DNA of 52,584 nt from contig JAKQDQ010000038.1 in NCBI GenBank assembly GCA_029573725.1, positions 1 to 52,584 on the forward strand, written 5' to 3'. Every line of letters begins with the position of its first letter. Within the stretch, counting starts at the first letter, position 1. The notes under the pieces were generated by a model. That model did not search any database. It was not told the DNA's origin and was given only the letters and a program-made list of their open reading frames with translations. Origin of the DNA: Verrucomicrobiota bacterium (GTDB taxonomy: Bacteria; Verrucomicrobiota; Verrucomicrobiia; Limisphaerales; JADLHS01). Below are positions 1-8,623 of this stretch, in pieces. The position numbers were made by a program, and so were the translations under genes.

Positions 1-522
1 CGGCGGGCGCGGCGGGAGTTGCGGGAGCGCTACGAGAGCCTGGATCCGTTCGTGTTGAAGGCGGAAGTCGAACGGCGCTTGAAGCCGATCCTGGCGGGGG
101 CAGCGGAAGTCGCCCACCGCCCGCAGGGCGCAACCCCGCCAGGGGGATTGACACCCAAAGTAGACTCCCAAGCGGAAACTGAAACCACGAGTCTACCATG
201 CCTGCCTGCTCAGACTCCTTCGGTGTCATTTTTCCATGAGGCAACGGGTGACGCGGCGCTGATTGATTACGCCCAGCCCATCGTGAACGAACTCCGCGCG
301 AACATGGTGCGTGTGGATGCGGATTTCAGCGCCACGCCGTTCAAGGCGAAGATCGCCGACGCGGAACAACTGCGCGTCCACACGATGCTCATCATCGGCG
401 GCAAGGACATGGAAGCCGGCAACGTCTCCGTGCGTCTCGATCACGGCGGCCCGCAAGGCGCGAAGCCGAAGGCGGAGGTCGTCGCGAAGATTCTGGCGGA
501 TATCAAGGAGCGGCGGGCGTGA
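1..522 (+). pseudogene. Chimeric ORF, open at left edge, ending in a ThrRS-like anticodon-binding domain
   Basis: The frame is open to base 1, so the 5' end is outside the window; TTG at 19 is only the first possible start seen. The last ~90 residues (from about DYAQPIVNELRANMVRVD to the stop) match the C-terminal anticodon-binding domain of threonyl-tRNA synthetase, including a KIADAEQ stretch where the family has KIRDAQ and a GKDMEAGNVSVRL strand. No synthetase catalytic core precedes it. The first ~30 residues (RERYESLDPFVLKAEVERRL) resemble tails of IS-type transposases, and the middle is low-complexity and not domain-like. I read it as a fragment left by rearrangement, with the transposase part being the less certain half. 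Confidence 0.5.
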
Positions 523-606
523 CGGAGTGGAGGGCGAGATGATGGCTGCGCAGACGCAACGCCGAACGAGGCGGTGGAGGGCCAGTCGCTCCAGTCTGCC
601 GCGCGG

Positions 607-1467
607 TTAATCCGCCAGCTCGCTCAGGCGCTGCTGCAATTTCCGGGTGGAAACGATGTGCACCAGCGCCGAAGCCGAGGTCTCCAACGGATCCATGGCC
701 CCCACTTTACCCACCACGGTTTGAAACTCTGCAATCATTTCGGTGAGCCGGCGCTCGAAGTCCGCCGCTTCTGATTTGGCGATCATCTTCTTGCTGGCTT
801 CAATAATAAACTCGTCGTCCGCTGCGGCGGCGGCGCCCTCGTGTGTGGCAATAAATTCGGAAAAGTCCTTCACCACCGAAAGCGTCGTGGGAATATCGAG
901 CAGGATGGCCTTCTGGCTTTTCGGCACGGTGACCAGCTGGGTGACGATCGGACGCGGACGCCCCTGGATGGGAACCTTGAGCTCGCGGAGCGTCATTTCC
1001 GCGCGGTGGCCCCGGAGGGCCGATTGAATCAGCCGCTCATGCTGTTCCGGATCAAACTCGGCCAGGCTGGAGGGAATGCCCACCAGCAGCCCGCCGATGT
1101 GGAATTGGCCGTGCTCCGCCACCAGTTTGTGGATTTCATGTTGCGGATCGCGGATGGCCATCAACAACGGGCGGACATAGTTGAAGTAGTAACCGGTTGC
1201 CAGTCCCCGGGTCAGCCCGTAGGTGGCGGCCTCCTGGCGGATGTTTTCCTTCCGTCCGAGGATCACGAGCGCCGCCAGCAGAAACGCCCCCGTCAGCGCC
1301 AACACCGACGCGGCCGGCTCGAGCCAGCCGGGCGTGTCGCGGCCGGAATACGCACTCCAAAACCACCAGAGGGTGCAGGCGAAGGAGGCCACCACGAAGG
1401 AAGCCGCCAAGGGCGGCCAGGCCGTGACAATGGTGTAAATTCTCTCCCAGATGGTTTTGAGCTTCAT
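607..1467 (-). CDS. Membrane-anchored bacterial STING-like cyclic-dinucleotide receptor
   Basis: A 286-residue protein. Two hydrophobic helices lie at about 19-40 and 52-71, followed by a cytoplasmic domain that reads as STING. The GLATGYYFNYVRPLL stretch (88-102) parallels GLAWSYYIGYLRLIL of animal STING. A GRPRP lid with R170 and R172 is followed by LLDIPTTL with D191 and T194/T195, where animal STING has its Glu/Thr nucleotide-contact pair. In known bacteria STING is a CBASS effector that binds c-di-GMP made by a CD-NTase and kills the cell by NADase or membrane activity; here the effector part would be the membrane helices. ATG 1467 is preferred over a TTG at 1509. No cyclase gene is next to it. 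The family call is from motif reading only. Confidence 0.72.
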   Translation of the reverse strand: MKLKTIWERIYTIVTAWPPLAASFVVASFACTLWWFWSAYSGRDTPGWLEPAASVLALTGAFLLAALVILGRKENIRQEAATYGLTRGLATGYYFNYVRPLLMAIRDPQHEIHKLVAEHGQFHIGGLLVGIPSSLAEFDPEQHERLIQSALRGHRAEMTLRELKVPIQGRPRPIVTQLVTVPKSQKAILLDIPTTLSVVKDFSEFIATHEGAAAAADDEFIIEASKKMIAKSEAADFERRLTEMIAEFQTVVGKVGAMDPLETSASALVHIVSTRKLQQRLSELAD

Positions 1468-1926
1468 ACATTGCAAGGAAACATTAAAATTTCGGACGAC
1501 CACAACCAACGTCCGCCCGGTGTGCTCCGAAAGTGTGTAGCGTTTGAACCCGTGGCGGCAACCATCAAATTATCCGGCTTCGCCTTTACTCCGCGCGGCT
1601 CCGCGGGCGCGGCAACCGCGCGTGACGATGCAGCCTGGCTGGTCTGCATCCACCTGGCGTGGACGAGTCACGCGCCGGTCCGGTGCGTGCGACTCCGGAC
1701 TTCCGTGCCATCTCCGCGAGGGGTCGCCTTGCCGATTCGGAGCCTGGCTGAAGAGCCCCGGCTCCGGGAAGCGCTGCGGCTCGTCACCTTCAGGCACGCT
1801 CCGGATTTCGCAACCCGGGTGTGCCCCGTCACTGCGGCCACCCACAGGCCGGCGGGCGTGACCGGGATTCCCACATGCCGCCCGGTGCTGGACATCCGAA
1901 AAATCCGGCTGGTCGCCGGCAGGTGG
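1468..1926. other. Intergenic region with no recognised gene
   Basis: 459 GC-rich bases between the divergent STING-like gene and the secreted beta-helix gene. The plus strand is open in one frame throughout, but its translation is Arg/Ala/Pro-rich and has no domain character, so it is not treated as coding. I saw no clear promoter, repeat or RNA gene. Confidence 0.5.
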
Positions 1927-3690
1927 ATGCGGCACGATGATTTTGTGCAACCCACACTGCGCCCCATCCCGTGGCTGCTGGCATTGATGTTCGTGACATT
2001 GACCGGCACAAGCCAGGTCACGAACTCGTGCGATCCAATCCGGACATTCGCCGACGGCAAACAACCCCTGCGCGAGATTTTTGTTTCGCCCACCGGCAGC
2101 AATACAACGGGCGACGGCACGCAGGCGAATCCCTACCAAACCATCGCCCGCGCGTTGCCGGGGGTGCAGCCCGGCGACGCCATCCGGCTGCTGCCCGGCA
2201 ATCATGCCCCCGGCAACTCGATCGGGAATTTCGCCGGGACGGCGGAAGCGCCGATCTGGATCGGTGGCGTGCCCGGGCAACCGCGACCGGTGATCAGCGG
2301 CGGCGGCACCGCCATTCAGCTTTCCAGGATTCGCTACGTGATTCTCGAGAATCTCGAAGTCGCCGGCGCGACGGCCAATGGCATCAACTGCGACGACGGC
2401 GGCGATTACGCGAACAGCAATGCGACGCACCACGTTCTGTTTCGCAATCTTTTCATCCACGACATCGGCACGGGCGGCAACAATGACGGCCTGAAGCTTT
2501 CCGGCCTGAACGATTACTTCGTCTTGGATTGCGATTTCGCCCGGATGAGCGCGGGCGGGAGCGGCGTTGATCACGTGGGATGTCATCGCGGGCTGATCGC
2601 GCGCTGCACGTTCACCGACGCGGGCAGCAACTCGATCCAGTGCAAGGGCGGCAGCGAGGACCTCGAGATCCGGGGAAATCGCTTCGTCAACGGCGGTGCC
2701 CGCGCCGTCAACATCGGCGGTTCGACCGGCTTCGAATACTTTCGTCCACCGCTCGTGACCAACTTGCCGAACACGGAGGCCCGCAACATCCGGGTGATCG
2801 CAAATCTGTTTCGCGGATCGGAGACGCCCGTGGCGTTTGTCGGCGCGGTCAACTCGCTGGTGGCGAACAACACCATCGTCGAGCCAACCCGCTGGGTGTT
2901 GCGCATCCTGCAGGAAACGGTTTCCAGCGGCGGCTACACTTTTTTGCCCTGCGGCAGCAACCAGTTCGTCAACAACCTGGTCTATTTTGATCGCTCGCAA
3001 ATCAGCACGTTTGTGAACGTCGGACCGAACACCGACGCCGCGTCCTTTCAGTTTGCAAACAACCTCTGGTATGCGTTCAACCAGCCGGGTCAATCGCAGC
3101 CGTCACTGCCCGCTGCGGAGACCAACGGGGTTTACGGACTGAACCCGCTGTTTGTGTCGCCGGCCACAGGCGACTATGCGGTGGCCACCAACAGTCCGGC
3201 CGTCGGCAATGGTCGGCGGTTGCCCCGGGTGTGGGCGGACCACCTGGAGCGCTGCTACGCCAATCCGCCCACGATTGGTGCGTTTGAGGCGAAGCCGCCG
3301 CCCTCCGACCGCGCGGACGCCGACGGTGATTCCATGCCTGACTTGTGGGAGGCGGAAAACGGTCTGGACCGCGACGATCCCGGCGACGGCGCGCTCGATG
3401 CGGACAACGACACCCTGAGCAATTACGGCGAGTATCTGGCCGGCACGAATCCCAACGATCCGCAATCCGTGTTTGCGCTGCGCGCGCCGCAGCTTGCGGC
3501 CGGCGACTTTTCGTTTCGCTACGCCACGGTGACAGGCCGGACGTATCGCGTGCAGGCGCGCGACCCGGCCACCGCTGTTCCGTGGGCAGATGCCGCCGTC
3601 ACGAATGGCACGGGTGATGACGTCGAATTCCGCACTCTGGTTTCCACCGGGGCGCGCATGTTTCGGGTGCAAGTCCAGCCGGCTGAATGA
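1927..3690 (+). CDS. Secreted right-handed beta-helix protein with TSP3-like calcium repeats
   Basis: 587 residues from ATG 1927. An N-terminal hydrophobic stretch (IPWLLALMFVTLTG) is a probable signal peptide. It is followed by DUF1565-type opening (IFVSPTGSNTTGDGTQANPYQTIARAL) and by repeated short strands with Asn/Gly turns, as in parallel beta-helix proteins related to pectate lyases. Residues about 462-515 carry Asp-rich D-x-DGD-x-x-PD-x-WE and GTNPNDPQS motifs, as in thrombospondin type 3 calcium-binding segments of Planctomycetes and Verrucomicrobia surface proteins. A short beta domain ends it. Likely extracellular and polysaccharide-directed, but no catalytic residues could be assigned. 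The frame is open much further upstream; that part does not look coding. Confidence 0.7.
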   Translation: MRHDDFVQPTLRPIPWLLALMFVTLTGTSQVTNSCDPIRTFADGKQPLREIFVSPTGSNTTGDGTQANPYQTIARALPGVQPGDAIRLLPGNHAPGNSIGNFAGTAEAPIWIGGVPGQPRPVISGGGTAIQLSRIRYVILENLEVAGATANGINCDDGGDYANSNATHHVLFRNLFIHDIGTGGNNDGLKLSGLNDYFVLDCDFARMSAGGSGVDHVGCHRGLIARCTFTDAGSNSIQCKGGSEDLEIRGNRFVNGGARAVNIGGSTGFEYFRPPLVTNLPNTEARNIRVIANLFRGSETPVAFVGAVNSLVANNTIVEPTRWVLRILQETVSSGGYTFLPCGSNQFVNNLVYFDRSQISTFVNVGPNTDAASFQFANNLWYAFNQPGQSQPSLPAAETNGVYGLNPLFVSPATGDYAVATNSPAVGNGRRLPRVWADHLERCYANPPTIGAFEAKPPPSDRADADGDSMPDLWEAENGLDRDDPGDGALDADNDTLSNYGEYLAGTNPNDPQSVFALRAPQLAAGDFSFRYATVTGRTYRVQARDPATAVPWADAAVTNGTGDDVEFRTLVSTGARMFRVQVQPAE

Positions 3691-3840
3691 CCGGCAAATC
3701 CGCCGATTTTTTTCGTGACCCGCGCCCGGGTGACGAGGTGGACTCGACGATTGCACCAAAGCGTTCGTCCCCTCGCGACGGCGGCGGTTTGCGCTCGTAC
3801 TCTGCCTGCCGGGTGGGCGGACAAAAGGGGAGGGTGGCTT

Positions 3841-4008
3841 TCACCCTTTCTCTGATTGGGTGCGTTTGCGTTTAGCCACCGCCTGACGCAAGAGGTATTC
3901 GATCTGCCCGTTCACGCTGCGCAATTCAGCCGCCGCCCATTGTTCCAGTTCCTTCCACAAGTCAGGAGGGATGCGCAGGAGGAATGGTTTGCGTTCTTCA
4001 ACCGCCAT
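3841..4008 (-). CDS. Arc-like ribbon-helix-helix DNA-binding protein, 55 aa
   Basis: A 55-residue ORF starting [24 protein letters not shown] and ending in a basic tail. The beta strand (FLLRIP) followed by two helices, with [14 protein letters not shown] as the second helix, is the ribbon-helix-helix fold of Arc/MetJ-type repressors, which bind palindromic operators as dimers. Its ATG lies 3 bases after the TGA of the upstream SPFH gene, so the two are surely co-transcribed. It may autoregulate the operon through the perfect palindrome at 5057-5070; this is an inference from layout. Confidence 0.75.
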   Translation of the reverse strand: MAVEERKPFLLRIPPDLWKELEQWAAAELRSVNGQIEYLLRQAVAKRKRTQSEKG

Positions 4009-4011
4009 GAC

Positions 4012-5031
4012 TCAGGAGTAGAGCGTTCCCGTGTTGATGACCGGCGTGGCGTCGGAATCACTGCAGAGCACCACCAGCAGATTGCTCACCATCGCCGCTT
4101 TGCGCTCCTCGTCGAGCTTCACGACCTGCTTCTCCGACAGATCGCGCAAGGCCATTTCCACCATGCTCACGGCGCCATGCACAATCTTCTGCCGGGCGGC
4201 AATCACCGCCTCCGCCTGTTGCCGGCGCAACATCGCCTGGGCGATTTCCGGCGCGTAGGCCAGGTGCGTCAAACGCGCTTCCTCAACGACCACCCCCGCT
4301 TTGCCCAGGCGCTCCTGCAATTCCCGCCCCAGCGCGGCGGCAACTTCATCCGCGCTTTCGCGCAACGTCGGCTCGTGTTCCTCGCCCCGGTCGTAGGCGA
4401 ACAGGCTCGCAATATGCCGGATGGCGGACTCGCTCTGGATGTGGACGTAACTTTCAAAATCATCCACGTCGAACGCCGCTTTCGCCGTGTCCTCGACCCG
4501 CCAGACGATGACGGCGGCGATTTCAATCGGGTTGCCGCGCTTGTCGTTGACCTTGAGTTTGTCGCTGTTGAAGTTGCGCGCGCGCAGTGAAAGCTTCACG
4601 GGCAAAGGGCGCTGCAACAAATTCTGCAGCTGTTGACGCGTGCCGATGCTCTTCAGTTTTTCCGCCGGCACCGCGTCCGCCGGCAGCGGTACCCTGCCGC
4701 GACAGCGCGAATAAAACGGGTTGGCCCACCAAAACCCGCTGGTGCGCACCGTGCCCTTGTAGTCGCCGAACAGGATCAACACGCGCGCCTCGTTTGGCTG
4801 GAGCGTGAAATGACCGCAAAGAAGAACGACCGCCAGCACTTCCGCCAGCGTCACGGGTATCAGCCACCACAAAAGCGCTGGGTTCTGCGCCTGAGCGGTC
4901 TGGACTATTGTCCAAATCAGGCCTGCCAGTGCTCCCAAGAGCAACGCGAGGTTGAAGATCAACATGACCCAGCCGTTGACCGCGGTGGTTTCGCGTTCAA
5001 CACTGGCGGATTTAGCGTGGTTTTCATTCAT
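4012..5031 (-). CDS. SPFH/Band 7 domain membrane protein
   Basis: 339 residues. Two N-terminal membrane helices (about 22-45 and 55-72) are followed by a stomatin/prohibitin/flotillin-type SPFH domain ([22 protein letters not shown] ... [21 protein letters not shown] ... [19 protein letters not shown]) and a helical C-terminal region with [21 protein letters not shown]. Family members oligomerise on membranes and organise protein or lipid patches; the specific partner is unknown. An AGAGGA ribosome site precedes the ATG. First gene of a two-gene operon with a ribbon-helix-helix regulator. Confidence 0.85.
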   Translation of the reverse strand: MNENHAKSASVERETTAVNGWVMLIFNLALLLGALAGLIWTIVQTAQAQNPALLWWLIPVTLAEVLAVVLLCGHFTLQPNEARVLILFGDYKGTVRTSGFWWANPFYSRCRGRVPLPADAVPAEKLKSIGTRQQLQNLLQRPLPVKLSLRARNFNSDKLKVNDKRGNPIEIAAVIVWRVEDTAKAAFDVDDFESYVHIQSESAIRHIASLFAYDRGEEHEPTLRESADEVAAALGRELQERLGKAGVVVEEARLTHLAYAPEIAQAMLRRQQAEAVIAARQKIVHGAVSMVEMALRDLSEKQVVKLDEERKAAMVSNLLVVLCSDSDATPVINTGTLYS

Positions 5032-5056
5032 ATAATCCTCTTCCGGAATGTTATCG

Positions 5057-5086
5057 TGATGATATCATCAAGCTATCTTCCGTCAA
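5057..5086 (-). promoter_or_regulatory. Promoter of the SPFH operon with overlapping palindromic operator
   Basis: Read on the minus strand, TTGACG (5086-5081) and TATCAT (5064-5059) are separated by 16 bases and lie 28 bases upstream of the SPFH start. A perfect 14-bp palindrome TGATGATATCATCA (5057-5070) covers the -10 element. That is where a repressor of the ribbon-helix-helix type would be expected to block polymerase. Confidence 0.5.
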
Positions 5087-5359
5087 TGGATAAGTCTGGG
5101 CGTGGGGATCATGAAAGAATCCCGGGTGAAGTTATTCATCCGCCTTGGATTTCTGCACCGTTCATGCCCGTTGGCCGGGAGGCGTCCTCCTGGTTCAAGG
5201 GGGGACGGGGGAGTGTTTCGGCCGTCGTCGTCGTCGGTTCGTTCCGTCGCAGCGGGTTTTGGGTGGAAGGCGAATATGGGAACGCCGCTTCCGGCGGGCA
5301 GCCTGGCGGGATTGAAATGCGGTCTTGCTGTGGCGCAAGCGGTTGGCTAAACCCGCTGC
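5087..5359. other. Intergenic region with no recognised gene
   Basis: Between the SPFH promoter and the ABC permease start. The bases are GC-rich and nothing coding or structured was recognised. No ABC ATPase gene is present here, although such permeases are often preceded by one. Confidence 0.4.
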
Positions 5360-7105
5360 GTGACTTTCCTGCCGATTGTGGAGCGTGAATTGCGCGTGGC
5401 CGCCCAGCGCCGCGCGACGTTCTGGCTGCGGCTGGTGGCGGCGTTGACGGCGTGCGGGATTGGCGGCGGTTTGTTCGGCCTGCTGAACGTGATGACGGCC
5501 GGCTCGGTTCCCCACGCGGGCCGGCTCCTGTTCGAAACGCTGACCTGGATGGCACTGATCGCGGCTTCGCTGGTGGGCGTGTTTTTTACCGCGGATGCGT
5601 TAAGCGCCGAGAAGCGGGATGGAACGCTGGGGTTGTTGTTTCTGACCGATTTGCACGGTTATGACGTGGCCCTCGGCAAGCTATTGGCGACTTCGTGCCG
5701 GTCCCTCTTCCCGTTGCTGGCGATTTTCCCGATTTTTGCGGCCACGCAGTTGCTGGGAGGCGTGGCCGGCGGGGTCTTCTGGCGCGTGATGCTGGCCCTG
5801 TCGCATGCGTTGTTTTTTTCGCTGATCTGCGGGTTGTTTGTCTCAGCTTTGAGCCGGCAGCCACAAAGAGCCTTGTTCGGGACTTTGGGACTGCTGCTGG
5901 TTTTGCTGGCCGGCAGCCTCGTGGTGGATGGCTGGTGGGCGTATGCGTGGGGACAGGCGTTTGTTCCGCGTCTGTCCCTGGTCAGTCCGTTCCTGGTATT
6001 TTGGATGGCGGACCACGGAACCAATGTATTTTGGCTGGCACTGTTGACCAGCCAGGGGGTGGCTTGGGGGATGTTTGCCGTGACGTGTTTGCTGATTTCG
6101 CGGACGTGGCGCGAGCGGGGGCAACCGGACACTCCCCGCCGCGTCTGGCGCCTTTGGCGCTGGCGGCGATCCGCGGCGCGGCGGCGATTCCGGGTGCCGG
6201 ATGGCTGGCGGGAGGCGCATCCCGTTTTGGGGCTGACGGGACATTGGCGTGGGCAGGTGCCGTGGTTGTGGGGGGGGGTGCTGATCCTGCTGGGCGGCGT
6301 CATCTTTGTGCTGCGGAGAGAGTCGCCTGTGGCGAGCGGGTTGTTCGCTTTCCTGCTGCTGCAACTGGTGCCCCTTGCGGCGAGTCTCTGGATCGCTTCA
6401 CTTGCCGCTCATCTGTTTGCCGAGTGGCGCCGCACCCGATGGGTGGAATTGCTGCTGGTGACCCCGCTGGATTTCACCCGCGTGACCCCGACCATCTGGC
6501 GTGAAGGGCTGCGATTATTTGGCCTGCCGGTCATGGTGGTTTTGCTCCTCGGATTGGCCGTCAGTTTCACGAACCCGGCGGCCGCATCGCTGAGCACTTC
6601 CGCGGCCGCTTTGTCCTGGCGGTCGAGTACGGCGACCCAGGCGGGCCTCGCGCTGGGGGGCGTCATCGTGTGGATCACGGATTGGGTGGCGCTCGCATGG
6701 TTTGGTTTTTGGATGGGCCTGGTGTCGCACAACAGCCTTTCCGCGACATTGAAAACCCTGCTGTTTGTGAAGGTCCTGCCGTGGCTGGTGATTGCTTTTG
6801 GCTCGAGCCTGCTGCTGGCGGCAGGATTTCTGTTTGTGGGCCGGTCCGGCCAGGGAGGAGGCGCCACGACAATATTGGCGCAGATGGAGGTGTATTCGCT
6901 GTTCACCGCCGTGCTGCCCCTGGCGATGTCACTGATCAAGAACTGGTTGTTTTATTCTGTGGCCCGGAAGCGGATGGTCGGCGGCTTTCGCACCACGGCG
7001 GTGCAGGCGGTGTTGCCGCCGGCCGGTTGGCCGGGGCGCTCCGCCCCCGCAACCGGCGTGCCCCCGGTGATCGGCCCCCCGCCGGTCAGCGGCGCCGTGC
7101 CGTGA
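5360..7105 (+). CDS. ABC-2-type transporter permease subunit
   Basis: 581 residues from GTG 5360. Many hydrophobic segments are seen: a first helix after a short MTFLPIVERELRVAAQRR lead, then groups at about 60-80, 100-200, 300-345, 380-400 and 435-520. The lead (IVERELR...R) and ADALSAEKRDGTLGLLFLTDL are typical of ABC-2 permeases of the gliding-motility/nosY-like type, where the second sequence marks the loop between helices 2 and 3. It would export an unknown substrate with a separate ATPase, which is not adjacent. The C-terminus is Pro/Gly-rich and probably cytoplasmic. Confidence 0.75.
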   Translation: MTFLPIVERELRVAAQRRATFWLRLVAALTACGIGGGLFGLLNVMTAGSVPHAGRLLFETLTWMALIAASLVGVFFTADALSAEKRDGTLGLLFLTDLHGYDVALGKLLATSCRSLFPLLAIFPIFAATQLLGGVAGGVFWRVMLALSHALFFSLICGLFVSALSRQPQRALFGTLGLLLVLLAGSLVVDGWWAYAWGQAFVPRLSLVSPFLVFWMADHGTNVFWLALLTSQGVAWGMFAVTCLLISRTWRERGQPDTPRRVWRLWRWRRSAARRRFRVPDGWREAHPVLGLTGHWRGQVPWLWGGVLILLGGVIFVLRRESPVASGLFAFLLLQLVPLAASLWIASLAAHLFAEWRRTRWVELLLVTPLDFTRVTPTIWREGLRLFGLPVMVVLLLGLAVSFTNPAAASLSTSAAALSWRSSTATQAGLALGGVIVWITDWVALAWFGFWMGLVSHNSLSATLKTLLFVKVLPWLVIAFGSSLLLAAGFLFVGRSGQGGGATTILAQMEVYSLFTAVLPLAMSLIKNWLFYSVARKRMVGGFRTTAVQAVLPPAGWPGRSAPATGVPPVIGPPPVSGAVP

Positions 7106-7163
7106 CGCGGGGCCGGCCCCAACAGCTTTTTGACTTTCGCCGGACACGTTTTTAAGCTGGGGC

Positions 7164-7649
7164 ATGGATTCACTGCATGCGCCGTGGCGCATTGAATATA
7201 TTCTCTCGCCCAAGCCCCGGCTGGACGGGAGCCTGTTCGTGACCATAGCCCAATCCAGCGACGATGAAGGGAATCTGGTGATTGCGCGCGACCGGACCTG
7301 TTTTGCGTTGTTGAATCGTTACCCGTACGTGGGAGGGCATTTGATGGTGGTGCCGTACCGGCAGTCCCCGGATCTGGAGGGCCTGACTGATGACGAGGTG
7401 GCGGATTTATGGAAGCTGGTGCGCCGCTGCGTGGCCGTGCTGAAGCGGGAGATGCGGCCGGAAGGCTTCAATCTCGGCATCAATCTCGGCCAGGTGGCGG
7501 GCGCGGGGATCCGGGAGCATGTTCACATTCACATTGTGCCGCGCTGGAATGGTGACACGAATTTCATGCCGGTGATCGCGGGCGTCGGGGTGGTGCCGCA
7601 GGCGCTGACGGAACTGGCGCGACAACTGCGCGCCGCGCTGGCCCAATAA
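7164..7649 (+). CDS. HIT-family nucleotide hydrolase/phosphorylase
   Basis: 161 residues with the histidine-triad signature HVHIHIVPRW (His119, His121, His123), plus NRYPYVGGHLMVVPYR and GFNLGINLGQVAGAGIREH, as in AP4A-hydrolase/phosphorylase-type HIT proteins. His121 is the expected nucleotide-accepting residue. Such enzymes split diadenosine polyphosphates or nucleotide adducts in the cytoplasm. It is followed after 8 bases by phoH and probably belongs to the same transcript. Confidence 0.88.
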   Translation: MDSLHAPWRIEYILSPKPRLDGSLFVTIAQSSDDEGNLVIARDRTCFALLNRYPYVGGHLMVVPYRQSPDLEGLTDDEVADLWKLVRRCVAVLKREMRPEGFNLGINLGQVAGAGIREHVHIHIVPRWNGDTNFMPVIAGVGVVPQALTELARQLRAALAQ

Positions 7650-7657
7650 TTCGACTC

Positions 7658-8623
7658 ATGGCTTCGGAAACCCTGCACTTTGACAACGCGCGGCTGGCGC
7701 AACAACTCTACAACAACGAACCGCGCAATCTGGCCGCGCTGGAACAACAGCTGGGCGTCAAGGCGACCGCGCGAGATGGCTGGATCAAGCTGGAAGGCCC
7801 GGCGGCGGCCGTGGAGCGCGCCCGGCAATTGTTCGTGTCGCTGGAGGCTTCGCTCAAGGCTGGCGGCGCGATTCGCAACCGTGAGTTCATTCATGCCCTG
7901 AACGTGGTGAAGCACGACGGCGCAACCACGTTGCGCGACTTGATGAGCGACCGCGTGCAGACCCACGAGCGTCGTCCGGGGGTGACGGCCAAAACGGTCG
8001 GGCAAAAGAAATATCTGGAAGCGATCCGGAGTCACGACGTGACTTTCGGCATCGGGCCGGCGGGGACGGGGAAAACTTATCTGGCGGTGGCCATGGCGCT
8101 GGTGGCGTTGCGGGAGGGAAAAGTCTCGCGGATTATTCTGACGCGGCCGGCGGTGGAGGCGGGCGAGGCGCTGGGATTTTTGCCGGGGGACCTCAACGAG
8201 AAAATCATGCCGTACCTGCGGCCGCTGCTGGACGCGTTGCAGGACATGATGCCCGCGGAGGAAATTCAGAAGCACACGGAACGCAACACCATCGAGATCG
8301 CCCCGCTGGCGTACATGCGGGGCCGCACTTTGAACAACGCCTTCATCATCCTGGATGAAGCCCAAAACGCCACGACGGAGCAAATGTTGATGTTCCTGAC
8401 GCGGCTGGGCTACGGCTCCAAAGCCGTGATCACCGGCGACGAAACCCAGATTGATCTGCCGCCGCACCGGCAGTCGGGGCTGCTGGAGGCACACCGGATT
8501 TTGCAGGGTGTGGACGGGATTGCGATGATTGAATTCAGCAGGCGGGATGTGGTGCGGCACGCGCTGGTGCAGCGCATTGTCGCCGCCTACGAGGCGCAGC
8601 GCGGCAAACCAGCGGCGTTGTGA
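7658..8623 (+). CDS. phoH: PhoH-like ATPase
   Basis: 321 residues. The N-terminal RNA-binding-like region is followed by a P-loop ATPase core: Walker A GPAGTGKT (133-140) and Walker B ILDEAQNAT (231-239), with TRPAVEAGEALGFLPGD between them, all diagnostic of the PhoH/PhoL family. The family is linked to RNA metabolism and ribosome maturation. Its stop overlaps the GTG start of ybeY, the usual phoH-ybeY pairing. Confidence 0.92.
   Translation: MASETLHFDNARLAQQLYNNEPRNLAALEQQLGVKATARDGWIKLEGPAAAVERARQLFVSLEASLKAGGAIRNREFIHALNVVKHDGATTLRDLMSDRVQTHERRPGVTAKTVGQKKYLEAIRSHDVTFGIGPAGTGKTYLAVAMALVALREGKVSRIILTRPAVEAGEALGFLPGDLNEKIMPYLRPLLDALQDMMPAEEIQKHTERNTIEIAPLAYMRGRTLNNAFIILDEAQNATTEQMLMFLTRLGYGSKAVITGDETQIDLPPHRQSGLLEAHRILQGVDGIAMIEFSRRDVVRHALVQRIVAAYEAQRGKPAAL

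Noticed and set aside
607..1467. Alternative call of a generic two-helix membrane protein instead of STING
   Set aside because: The ordered STING-type motifs (GLA..YY, R-x-R, D-x-P-T-T) are hard to explain otherwise, although a profile search is still needed.
841..1926. Upstream part of the long plus-strand frame running into the beta-helix gene
   Set aside because: It lies antisense to the STING-like gene and then in intergenic bases; the translation is Arg/Pro-rich without domains, and a signal peptide begins only after ATG 1927.
1570..3093. 507-codon minus-strand frame
   Set aside because: Shadow of the beta-helix gene in GC-rich DNA; Arg/Ala/His-rich with no family resemblance.
3691..3840. 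Possible terminator between the beta-helix gene and the ribbon-helix-helix gene
   Set aside because: There is a short T run, but no convincing GC stem directly before it.
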